Below, piece after piece: positions 26,201 to 38,200 of a DNA stretch of 64,000 bases. The notes below the pieces were generated by a model. That model saw only the letters and a program-made list of their open reading frames with translations, ran no database searches and had not been told where the DNA came from. Source of the stretch: Larus michahellis (taxonomy: Eukaryota > Chordata > Aves > Charadriiformes > Laridae). How positions within the stretch are numbered: the first letter of the stretch is position 1; each line of letters opens with the position of its first letter. The position numbers were made by a program, and so were the translations under genes. Location of the stretch: assembly GCF_964199755.1 (NCBI RefSeq), contig NC_133917.1:2983501-3047500 (forward strand). Direction: 5' to 3'.

Positions 26201-29200
26201 AGCCTGGGTGGCACAGGGGGTGGAGGGGACCCCTGTGTCCCCCTCACCCATGGCCCCATTCCGCAGGTCTCCTCCCCGAGGTGGCTGTGGCGGAGGAAGC
26301 ACCAGCCCTGGCCCCAGAGGTGCCCCCTGAGGAGGAGATGGAGCTGGAGCTGGAGCCCTTGCTGCCCCTCGAGACGGCACCCCCACCCACGGCTCCCCCA
26401 GGTAGGTCTGGGGAGGTGCTGGGGTCGGGGAGGTTGTCTCTTCTGGGGGCTGCAGCGTCACCATCCTTTCCACCCCCCCAGATCTCCGCGCTGTCTCACC
26501 CGCCTGCCCCCCAGACCCCTCGCCCGATACCAAGGAGCATGAGGTGCCTGGGTCACCCACCCCAGCCCTTCCCGAGCCCCCTGGCAGCCCCGGCACCGCC
26601 ATGGACACTGAGCCCCCTGGCTCCCCGCCACCCCCCCTGGGCTCCCCTGCCTGCACCCCAGCTCCCACCGAGCACCCTGAGGATGAGGAGATGGAGACAG
26701 CCGCTGGCGAGGGGGAGTCACCAGCCAGCCCCCCCAGAGATGGCCCCCATGCCAGCCCTGCCCCAGAGCTGGGGCCCTTCCCAGGCCTGCCTGAGGAGGA
26801 GGAAGAGGAGGAGGAAGAGGCACCGAGGCTGGAGCGGGAGGGCACCAGTGGGAGCTCCCCACCACTGAGTGAGGAGGATGCGCTGGAGGAAGGTCGGGCT
26901 GGGGGGGACCCTGAAGCCAAGGGGTCCCCATTGCTCCTGGAGCCGGAGGAGCTGGGCCCCGAGACCCCCATGGAGGTTTGCACCACTGGGGAGAAGCTGC
27001 TGGGGCGTGGAGACGAGGGAGGCCCTGAGCCCCCTGCCCTGCGCCCCCGCCCTGACATCCTCAACGAGATCTCCAACCTGAGCCAGGGGGATACGAGCAG
27101 CAGCTTCCCAGGCTCGGAGCCGCTGCTGGGCTCCCCGGACCCTGAGGGCGGAGGTTCCCTGTCCCTTGAGCTGGGGCCGGCCTCGGCTGACGCCAGCCTG
27201 CAGAAGGAGGACGCCGGGTCGCTGCCGCTGGGCGCTGAGACCGACGATTCACTGCTCTTCGAGCCGGCTACCAAGGGGGACGGGGACAAGAGCCGGCGGC
27301 GCAGCTCCCCGGGGCGCTCCCGTGTCAAGCAGGTATTGGAGGGACCCTGCCAGCCCCGATCTCGGGGCGGGGGAACCTACAACCCTGCTGGGGCGCCCGG
27401 GCTGCCCCTGCGTCGAGTTAAGAGAGGGCCGAGTGTCTGATGGGGGTGGGATGGGGGCTGTGCCCCTCCGCTGCCCCTGCCCTGGCTGGGATGCGTGGCA
27501 GGGGTCCGGCTGGGCCCCCCCGGGTTGCTGTAACCGCCCTCTTCCCTTGGCCCTAGGGTCGCAGCAGCAGCTTCCCCGGGCGGAGACGCCCCCGAGGTGG
27601 GTCCCACGGGGGCCGGGGCCGGGGCCGTGCACGCCTGAAGTCGACCACCTCATCCGTTGACACCCTAGCAGTAAGGCTGGGCTGGCAGAGGCGGGGGGGC
27701 TGGGGTGGGGGGATGTCCCCAAGCTGTTAGATGGCAGCTTGAGAGCCAAGCGTCCCCCACCCTTCCCTTTCCCTGTATCCTGGTCCCTGGGAAAGGCTCA
27801 GAGTGGGGTGGGGTGGGTGGAGGTCCTCGGAGTGGGGAGGAGACTGGCTGGGGCTGTGCTGCAGGTCTGGGGGGGTTCACCCCACAAGCATAGGGATGGT
27901 GCGGAGTTGCCCCCCAGGAAGGGGCTGGAGTGCAGGCAGGCAGGGGGTCTGCTGCCCCTGGCATGTTCCTGTGCCCCCCTGGTTTGGTACCAGGCTGTGG
28001 CTGGTGCCGCCCCCTCACTGCACGGAGAGTGAGGGTCCTTGGTGTTGAGCCCCTTCTTTTACCCCTAGCTTGCTGACGTGGAGAGCTCACCCAGCAAGGA
28101 GGAGGATGAGGATGATGACGACACGATGCAGAACACGGTCGTCCTCTTCTCCAACACCGACAAGTTCGTGCTTATGCAGGTAACCAGGGTGCTGCGGGCT
28201 GGACAGATGGACAGGACAGGCTCCTGTCCCCCCCCCCACCAGCTCCTGCACCCCCTCGGCTCCTTTCATGGCCTTGCTCCCTTAGGACATGTGCGTGGTG
28301 TGCGGCAGCTTCGGGCGTGGGGCTGAGGGCCATCTCCTTGCCTGCTCCCAGTGTTCCCAGTGCTACCACCCCTACTGCGTCAACAGCAAGGTGAGGGTAA
28401 CTGGGATCCCTGGCCCCACACCGGCTGGGCATCAGGGACCCACAGAGCCGGGCCGTGTCCCTTGGGGCACGCGCACGATGTCATGCCGAGCATGTCCGTG
28501 TAGTTGTGCTGTGCTCTGGGGGTGTCCCCTGTGGCCGTGCCGAGCCCAGGGGTGCCCCCGGCCCTTCCCATGGCTCACGTGGCTGTCCCCCTTTGTCCCC
28601 AGATCACAAAGGTGATGCTGCTGAAGGGCTGGCGCTGCGTGGAGTGCATTGTCTGCGAGGTGTGCGGCAAAGCCTCCGACCCCTCCCGGCTCCTGCTCTG
28701 TGATGACTGCGACATCAGCTACCACACCTACTGCCTGGACCCCCCCCTGCAGACTGTGCCCAAGGGCGGCTGGAAGTGCAAGTGGTGTGTGGGGAGGGGG
28801 GTGTGGGGGCGCGAGGGGAGCCCTGGAGGAGGGGGGGCTCAGGGCTGCTGCTGACCCCTCGTTTTCCCCCTCCCCAAAGGTGTGTGTGCTGCGTGCAGTG
28901 TGGGGCAGCTTCCCCCGGCTTCCACTGTGAGTGGCAGAACAACTACACCCACTGCGCGCCCTGCGCCAGCCTGGTCGTCTGCCCCTTCTGCCGCGAGAAG
29001 TACGTGGAGGACGACCTGCTCATCCAGTGCCGGCACTGCGATCGGTGAGCACGCGGCCCTTAGGATTCCCAACGGGGGGATTCCATGGTTCTCCGCGCTT
29101 GGGAATCGCTGTGGGGGTGGTCAGGGTGCGTGACGGGTCCCCGCTGCCTGCAGGTGGCTGCACGCGGCGTGCGACAGCCTCTTCACGGAGGAGGAGGTGG

Positions 29201-32200
29201 AGCAGGCTGCGGACGAAGGCTTCGACTGCAGTGCTTGCCAGCCCTACGTGGTCAAGCCAGCCGGTGAGCACCCGGGGCCGGGGGGAGCCTGTGGGGTTTG
29301 GGGGACTTTGGAGGACGTGGGAACTCACCTCCCCATCTGCTTTTCCCTCTGCAGTGCCCGCTCCTCCCCCAGAGATCGCCTCGGTCAAGGCCAAGGAGCC
29401 AGGTACGTGTGGTGCCGAAATCAGTGCCCGGGTTGGTGGTGTGGGTCATACCTAGTGCTGGCCGTGCAGCCAGCCCTGGCTTTTGTCCCCAGCGTTGGCT
29501 TTTGTCCCTACAGAGCCCCAGTATTTCCGCTTCGAGGGCGTGTGGCTGACGGAGACGGGGATGGCGGTGCTGCGCAACCTCTCCCTGTCACCCCTGCACA
29601 AGCGGCGGCAGCGCAAGGGCCGGCTGGGCACCCTCAACGGGGACGGGGGGCTGGAGGGGGGCGACCCCCTGGGCCCTGACGACAAGAAGGATGGTGACCT
29701 GGACGCCGATGAGCTGCTCAAAGCCGAAGGTGCGTTTCCCTGGCAGGCGAGGTGGGGGGGGCTGCAGTGTGGGGCTTCCCGCTAACGCGTTCCCCCTCCG
29801 CGGCAGTGGGTGTGGAGCACATGGAGTGTGAGATCAAGCTGGAGGCTCCAGCCAGCCCCGACCGTGACATCGGGGCTGACGTGGACTCGGGGAAGGGGCT
29901 GGAGGACCCGGAGGAGTGCAAGAAGAGGAAGCGCAAGCCGTACCGGCCTGGTGAGTGCTGCCCAGGGCCATCCCCTAGGGCTGGACACCCCCCCCAGGCC
30001 CCGCTGTGACCCCCCCACCTCCTCTTTCTCTGCTTACCAGGCATTGGTGGCTTCATGGTGCGGCAGCGCAAGTCCCACACCCGCCTGAAGAAGGTGTCGG
30101 CGGTGCTGGCCGAAGTGGGGCGTGAGGGGCTGAGCACCGAGGGGCACCCGGAGGAGGGTAGGGCCCAGTGGCACCTGTTCCCTTCCCCATCCCCCTGCCC
30201 TCTTGTACCCTGGGGATGGAGAGGGACTGCGGGGTGCACCCCGTGGTGCTGTACCCGAGCCTTTCCTGTGCCACAAGAACAGCCCCAAACTCCTTTGGGG
30301 GGAGGCGTTAACGGGGGTGGTTGTTGCAGGGGCTCCAGGGGACCTACCAGCCGAGGGGAGCCTGGATCCGGGCTCAGCAGAGGGCGATGAGAAGAAGAAG
30401 CGCCGAGGAAGGAAGAAGAGCAAGTTGGAGGACATGTTCCCCCCATACCTGCAGGTGGAATGGATGGGGGGGTGGAGGTGGCCCTGGGGGAGGGACACGG
30501 AGGTGGCCCTGGGCTGGGGGAAACAGAGGTGTCCCGGGGGTGGGTGGAGGGTGGGGGTGGACAGAGGCGGTGGAGGTGGCCCTGGGGTGGACGGATGTGG
30601 CGCTGGATGAGGGGCACGCCCCGAGGGACGCTGTGGCACTGACAGCAGCTCCCCCTTGGGCAGGAGGCATTTTTCGGGAAGGCGCTGATGGACCTGAGCC
30701 GGAAGGCGCTGCTGGCGGCGGGCGGCGTGGGGGACGGGGCTGCCCGCCCCTCCCTGGGCCAGGGCGCCCCACGACCCAAGGGGGACCCCAACCTGGCCGG
30801 GGCACTGCAAGGTGCCCCCCCCGAGAGGAGGGAGACCCCCACACACCCCCGAGGTGAGTGCGGCCGGGAGCCGGACCGGGGGCCCAAACCCCGGCCACCG
30901 TCCCTGAGAAAAGAGGGGTCACACGGGGACTTGGGGGCTGCTGGGGGGCCTTTGGGGGGCTGTTGGAGGATGCGGGGGGTTGTTGGGGTTGCCAGTGACA
31001 CCGAGGGCTGTAGGAGGGCACCCGGGGGCGGTCGGGGCGGGGGGGTCACTGGTCTGCCCCCACTCCCCCGGGAGGCCCGGCCCCACTGAGGCCTGGTGCT
31101 CCGCAGGGGATGACAGCACCGACGGCAGCGCCGCCGCTCCTGACGATGACGGCAAGGACGACTCGAAGGCCGAGGACCTGGGTGAGCTCCGGGGACGCCC
31201 CCGGCCGTACCGGCGGGTTGTGCGGGACGGACCGAGTCCTCCGCGGGGGCCTGGCGGAGGCGGCCTAGAGCGCCTGCGACCATCGAGACGGAGCCGCTCT
31301 ATGGTTGAGGAGTACGCTCTAGGCGGGGGGCGGGAAGGGCGGCGGGGAACTCTATGGTTTCCCCGGCTCGCGTGACCATAGAGTGGCGCCTAGAGCGCCC
31401 TCGCGTGGCGGGGCGGGCCTGGCGGCTGGGGGGCCATGGCGGGGTCCCGGGGTGCTGAGGGCTCCTGCCGGTTCCTCCTCGCAGGGACCGAGGAGCCGAA
31501 GGATTCCCCGGACCCCGGGGACGCCGAGAAACCGGCCACCCCGAGCGAGGGTGCGCTGAGTTCTGACCTCGACAAGATCCCTACAGAAGGTGAGCCCCCT
31601 GCCCCCTTGGCAGCCGAAGTGAGGGGGGTCCCGGGGCCGAGACCCCCGCGTTTCTCCCTGTCTCCCGTCAGCGTGAGATTTGCACTAGATGCTGCCTGCA
31701 ATGGTTCAGCTCTTCCTTTCCCCCCCCCTCCCCGGCCCCGCAGAGCTGCCCAAGATGGAGAGCAAAGACGTCCAGCAGCTCTTCAAGGACGTGCTGGGCT
31801 CGGCGGAGCGCGGGGAGCAGCCCCTCAACTGCGTGGCCGCAGGGATGGAGGCCAGCGGCGCAGGGCAGGACCCCAGCCGGGCGCAGCGGCCGTTCCTGCA
31901 GGGAGACCTCCAGCTGTCAGGGCAGGGTGGGTGGAGGCGGCGCAGCCCCCAGCCGAGATGCGGGGGTCGGGGGAGTCCTGGTGGGTGGGGGAGAAGGGCA
32001 GGACTCACCGTCTGCCCTGGGAGAACCAATGTGTTGTGTCCTTGTCGGGGCTGAGCTGTTGGAACGCTGCAGTATGGGATTCCTGGGTCTTCCCCCTTGC
32101 TCTGGAGATGAATGTTGAAAGTGTTTTGGGGGTGTATGGAGGGATCTCGTATTGTCAGAGGGCTGCAGGGGCCCCCAGGGCACGCGCAGGCTTGAGCCCC

Positions 32201-35200
32201 AGCTCTGCCTTCCCTGCAACATCTCTCCTTTCCCTCGCAGGGAGCGTTTCCCTGGGCTCGCTTTCTGGAGCCATTTCCCTGGAGTCATATTCGGGAGTCT
32301 GCCAGTCTCCGTTCCTCGATAACAGGTATGAGGGCGCCTGGGCGAGCTGGGGTTGGTCTTTGTAGAGAAAGCCAACCCTGGGGTGTTGTGGGACCATCTC
32401 TTTACTCACACCCTGCCGGTCCATGATGCGTTCTCCCAACACAGGGAGCGTAGTGGCTTTTTCAGCCCAGACCACTGCGAGCCTGAGAGCCCCTGGGCCA
32501 GCAGCTCGGCCGCCACCACCCCCTCGACACCCACGACGCCCACGACAGAAGGCGAGGGTGACGGGCTGTCCTACAACCAGCGCAGCCTGCAGCGCTGGGA
32601 GAAGGACGAGGAGCTGGGCGAGCTCTCCACCATCTCACCCGTCCTCTACGCCAACATGAACTTCCCCAACCTCAAGCAGGATTATCCAGGTAGGGCTCTG
32701 GGGGGGCTGCGGCCAGGGCGAGGGCAGGGGGGGAGCTGGATGCAGCGTAACATCCCTAGTCCCTGTTTGGAGAGGAGATCCTGTCCACTCTGGCACAGGG
32801 CTTGGCTGTGGGACTGAAGTGCTCCTGGTAGCGATGGTGGGGGCTCTCAGTGCCAGCTACTGGGCAGGAGACCATCCTCACACATAAAGGGGGGTGGGCA
32901 CCTGCTGAGGGTCTGGGTGGGCTCATCAGATATGGACTAACGTCACTTTTCTCCTCTTCGTCTGCTGCTACCGGACTCCCAGACTGGTCGAGCCGTTGCA
33001 AACAGATCATGAAGCTCTGGAGGAAGGTCCCCGCCACAGACAAAGCCCCCTACTTGGTGAGTGCTGGGGTGTCGCTGGGACGGGGGGGCCTGGGCGCCGG
33101 GGGGCTGTGAGTCAGCTGGCTTCGTGTTTTTGTTAGCAAAAGGCCAAAGATAACCGGGCGGCTCATCGCATCAACAAGGTGCAGAAGGTACGTGCTGGCG
33201 CGGGGAGGTGCCCGGCGGCCCTGGCCCAGCCCTAGGGGATATGGTGGGCCTGCCCCCTTAGCCCCTTCCCCCGCTCACTGGGAGGACAGGCATGGGTCCC
33301 CTGACGGCTGGGCTCTCTCTGCAGCAGGCCGAGAGCCAGATCAACAAGCAGACCAAAGGGGAGGGACTGCGCAAGCCAGAGAGGCCCTCGCTGCACCTGC
33401 GGATCCCAGTGCCGCCAGGGGCACAGCCCGTCTACATTGGCAGCCCACCTGCCGCTGGCGAGGGTTTCCTGAAGCCCCCGGCAGGTGCCGGAGCGGGCCC
33501 AGAGTCACCCAGCGATCTCTTTCTCAAGCTCCCCCCCCAGTCCCCTGCCCAAGTGCCTTCGCACGATCCCTACAGCGCAGCACCTGCCTACGCGCTGGAG
33601 CCCCGCTTCCCCTCGCCCCTGGGCCAGAGCCCCACAGCGGGCGCTGCCTTCCAGCCCTTCCCTGGCCAGCCCCAGCCCCTCGCCGGACCCCGTCCTGTCC
33701 CTGGCTCCCAGCCCCCTGACTTCCACCCCACGCCGCCTGGCACCCCCCGGCACCAGCCCGGCACCCCTGACCCTTTCTTGAAGCCCCGGTGTCCCTCTTT
33801 GGACAACCTGTCAGTGCCAGGGAGCCCCGGGGCTCGCCCCCCTGAGGCCCTGCTCTCTCCCCTGCCTTTTGGGGAGCAGAAGAAGGGTCTGGAGGTGAAG
33901 AAGGAGGAAGGGGGGAGCCTGGGGGTCTGCTCGCCTGGTTATGCCCCCACCATGGGCTATGGGGACTCCCCAGGCGGCCCCCACCTCTCCGCTGCAGATT
34001 TGAAGGCGGCCGACGTCTTCAAAGCCCCCATGACCCCACGGGTCTCTCAGGTAGAGCCACAGAGCCCGGGGCTGGGGCACCGGCCCCCTGACTCCCATCC
34101 CCTGGCCCCCTCGCCCCCCAGCCACCCCGATCTCTACCGCCAGTCGCCCTACCCGGACCCCTACTCACAGCCCCCGCTGACACCCCGTCCACAGCCTCCC
34201 GAGACCTGCTGTGTCCTCCCGCCCCGCTCCCTGCCCTCGGAGCCCTTCTCCCGCGTCCCTGCCAGCCCCCAGTCCCAGTCCAGCTCCCAGTCCCCGCTCA
34301 CCCCACGACCACTCTCCAACGAAGCCTTTTGCCAGTCCCCTGTCACCCCCCGCTTCCAGTCTCCAGACCCCTACTCCCAGCCACCCTCCCGGCCCCAGTC
34401 CCGGGACCCCTTCACCCCCCTGCACAAGCCCCCCCGGCCCCAAATGCCAGAGCCGGGGTTCAAGTCGGTGCCGCTCTCGCACAGCCCGGCGGCCGGCGGG
34501 GGCTTTGGGGGCACCCCAGTGGGTGAGCCCCATGCCAAGGCGCCGGGTGGGCAGCAACCCCCCTTTGCCCGCTCCCCTGGTGCCAGCGTCTTCCCGGGCA
34601 GCCAGCCCCCTATGCGCTTCACCTTCCCCCCAACTGTCTCAGAGCCGCTCAAGGGCTCCCCGTCCCACCAGCCCCATGGGATCAACAGCCATTATGTCCC
34701 TGGCAAGCCCCAGAGTTCAGCCTATGCCTCGTCCCCTGGTTTCCACCAAGCCAGCAGCCCGCTGGGGCCAGGCACTGCGGCTGCTGAGACCTACAGCCTC
34801 TCGCCTCTCCGGCCGCCCTCGGTGCTGCCGCAGCAGCTGCCAGCCCCCCCGCAGCAGCAGGACACCTCCGTCACCTTCCTGCCCCGAGCCACGCTGGGGC
34901 CACCAGCTGACAAGAGGGAGGAGGTGGCTGCAGGGCTCTCAGCACCCCCAAACCGGGACCTGGCAGAGCTGCCTGGCAGCCAGGACGGCACCCTTGGCAC
35001 CATGAGCCAGTCGGAGCTGGAGAAACAGCGTCAGGTGAGGGCCCGCCAGTGGTCGGGCCGTATCTGTCTGGTTAAAGGGAGGAACCAGGACCTCTGCGGT
35101 CCCTGGTGGGGTCAAGGAGCCTGGTTCTGCTTCTGGCTCCTTCCCCAGAGGCATGGAGGGGACACGGGCACCTGGGGTGGGGGGCATAGATTGGCCCAGC

Positions 35201-38200
35201 CAAAGTGGTCTTTGCATGGTTTGTCCCTGCATCCTGGGACGCAGGAGCTGGTTTTGCTCCTGTGTCTCTGCTCTTGGTCCTAATGTTTGGTTCCTCCCAG
35301 CGCCAGCGGCTCCGCGAGCTGCTCATCCGCCAGCAGATCCAACGCAACAGCCTGCGGCAGGAGAAGGAGAGCGCGGCAGCGGCTGCCACCTCCTCACCAG
35401 CAGGCTGGGCCCCCGAGGCCAGCACCCAGGCCTTCGAGTTGGGACGGGGCATGGCCCCCTACCAGCCAGCACAGGTAGGAGGGCTCAGGGGATGGCTCTG
35501 CTGGGAGGCTGGGGGTGGATGGAGCGGGTGATGACGTGTCCTTCGCTCACCTTCCAGGATAAGGGTCTTCTCGGGACACTGGCCACCGCTGCCAGCGCTG
35601 GGAAGCTGCCTGGCTCCGTCATGGTGCAGGCGGCGTTCGCGCAGGACGAGCGGCTTTCCCGGCCCCCACCGGCAGCCACGCCATCCACCTTGGACATCAA
35701 CGGGAGGTGAGCGCCCAGCGGCGGGGGTGAGGGGTTCGCTGCAGACGATTAGAACTGAGCGGGGCTTCACCCTGGTGGGTTGCGTCCCCTCTGGGTCTTG
35801 CTTGCGATCAGCTGGGGGGGACAGGGTGGCAGTGGTTTTGCGGGGTGTCTGGTGTGGTCCGAGGGGATTGGGACCCCTAGGGTGCTGCATGTGGTGTGTC
35901 GTGGCTGCGGCAGCGCTAATCTGGTCCTGACGCTGCGGTGTCTTGCAGGACGGCAGTGGGTCCCCCCCAGGCTTTCTACCCCCGTGGGGTCTTCCCGGCA
36001 CCATCCCCGCAGCAGCAGCATCTCTGGCAGCAGCAGCAGCAGCAGCAGCAGGCGGCTGCGGCCCTGCGGCTCCCTGTCACCTCCCGCTTCGCCCCACCGG
36101 CCGCCGGCACCCCCGTGGGCAGCCTGGGCACCCGCCTGCCAGCACCCACTGAGACGGTGCCCGCCTCGCCCGCTGCCCTGGGCGGCCCCTTCATCGAGCT
36201 GCGGCACAACGTGCAGAAGGGACCCGGGGGGGTCATGGGCTCCCCCTTCGTCCCCCAGGCGCCCCGGCCCCGCTTTTTCCTGCCTGGGGAGGAGGGCACC
36301 CCCCAGGCCCTCTGTGCCCCCGTCGTGCCCATGCAGGCGCTCCCCACCCCAGCGCTGCAGCCCCCAAAGATGCCGGTGCCGCTGCCGCCTGCCTCCCCGC
36401 AGGGTGCTGAGATGAGCAACAGCCACCACCAGCCTCATGCCAAAGCGGCCGCCCCCCCGCCGCTGCCGGCCCCCAGCCTGGAGCTGCAGCACGTCCCCCC
36501 GCGCCCGCTGTCCTCCGGCTCCGCTCTCCGCCCCGAGGGACCCAAGGACAGCCCCGCACCGGACCCCACGCCAGCTCCGGCCCTGGGGAAGAGCCATCTG
36601 AGCCTGGAGGGAGGACGTCTGCCCTGTGAGGTGCCAGTGGAGCCTGATTTGGATGATGACTTTGGCTCCCACAAAGACCTGGAAGATGACGATGATTTGG
36701 CCAACCTGAGCCTGGATCCGGACGTGGCTAAAGGGGACGATGACTTGGACAACCTGGACAGTCTGGAGACAGCGGACCCCCACCTTGATGACCTGCTGAA
36801 TGGCGACGAGTTTGACCTGCTGGCCTACACTGACCCTGAGCTGGACACCGGTGACAAGAAGGACATTTTCAACGAGCACCTTCGCCTGGTCGAGTCAGCC
36901 AACGAGAAAGCAGAACGCGAAGCCCAGCTCAAGACAGAGCTGCCGGCCCCCAGCTTGAAGCTCCCCGATGCCGGAGACAACAAAGACGCTGCCCCATCCG
37001 TGGAGGACCAGGAGGTACCCAAGGAAGGGCTGGTGCCCGGGGTGGGTTTGGGACCTGCTCCCTGCCTGACGGGCGCAGCGCTGGTGCCCGACCCAGCTTT
37101 CAAGGCGCAGGGCACAGAGGCAAAGGCGGGCTCGTTGCCCACCGATGTCAAGCCCAAGCTGGAGGACGGCTGCCTGAAGACCTCTCCCTGCCAGTTCACC
37201 ACCAGTGGCCCTGAGCGGCTCCCGGTCCCCATCAAGTCAGAGGCCCTGCAGGGCACCGATAAGATCTCTGCCTCGCTGGGGCTGGGCCTCAAATCTGGCC
37301 AGACCCTCCTGAGCACCGGGGCTGGCCCAGCTCGCCTCGGCTTGACTCACTTCACTAACAGTGGCCACACTGGCGTCCCTGTGCCGGAGAAGGACCCCTA
37401 CGCTGGCCCTGGCCGCGGGCTGGCCCCTGCCCAACTGGGCAACCAGAGCAACCCTTTGCTGGAGAAGTTTGAGCTGGATGGGGGAGCCCTGGGCCTGGGC
37501 AGCGCACGGCAATCGCCGGCCGACGACCTGGACAAGATGGAGAGCTCACTGGTGGCCAGTGAGCTGCCCCTGCTCATTGAGGACCTGCTGGAGCATGAGA
37601 AGAAGGAGCTGCAGAAGAAGCAGCAGATGTCGGCCCACCTGCCTCGAGGCACCCCCCACCTCCCGGCCCCAGGGCACCCCATGCTGCACACAGTAGCGGC
37701 CGGGCAGCCCCCCGAAGGGCAGCCACCCCGCCTGGGTGCCCCACAGCCGCCCCTCCAGCTGGGGCTGGTGGCCAGGCCTCCGCTGATGCCGCCGCAGCCC
37801 CCCCGGCTCGGCACGCCCCAGCAGGGCCAGGCGCTGGCCCCCCACATGGGCATGGCCCCCGGGCAGCCCCACGTACTGGCAGCCCCTCACGGCGTGCAGG
37901 TGGCCCTGGCACAGCCGCAGCAGAGCCAGCAGCAGGTGCTGGTACAGAAGCCGATGGCCGGGGTGCAGCCGCCCACCCTGGGCTTGAAGCCCCCCCAGCT
38001 CATCATGCAGCAGCAGTTGGCCAACAGTTTCTTCCCGGACACAGGTAGGGGCTGTGGGCTGTTGTTTTGGGGTGACACGGGGCCCTTTTGGGTGGGGGGC
38101 GTAGGGCCAGATGCGCTGTGGCACTGTCTGCTGACTCTTTCTTAGCAGACCTGGACAAGTTTGCGGCCGAGGACATCATGGACCCCATTGCCAAGGCCAA

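Noticed and set aside
25167-27328. Long minus-strand Ser/Gly-rich frames opposite KMT2D exons 9-11
   Set aside because: They are shadows of the GC-rich, proline-coding plus strand, and the plus strand is clearly the gene.
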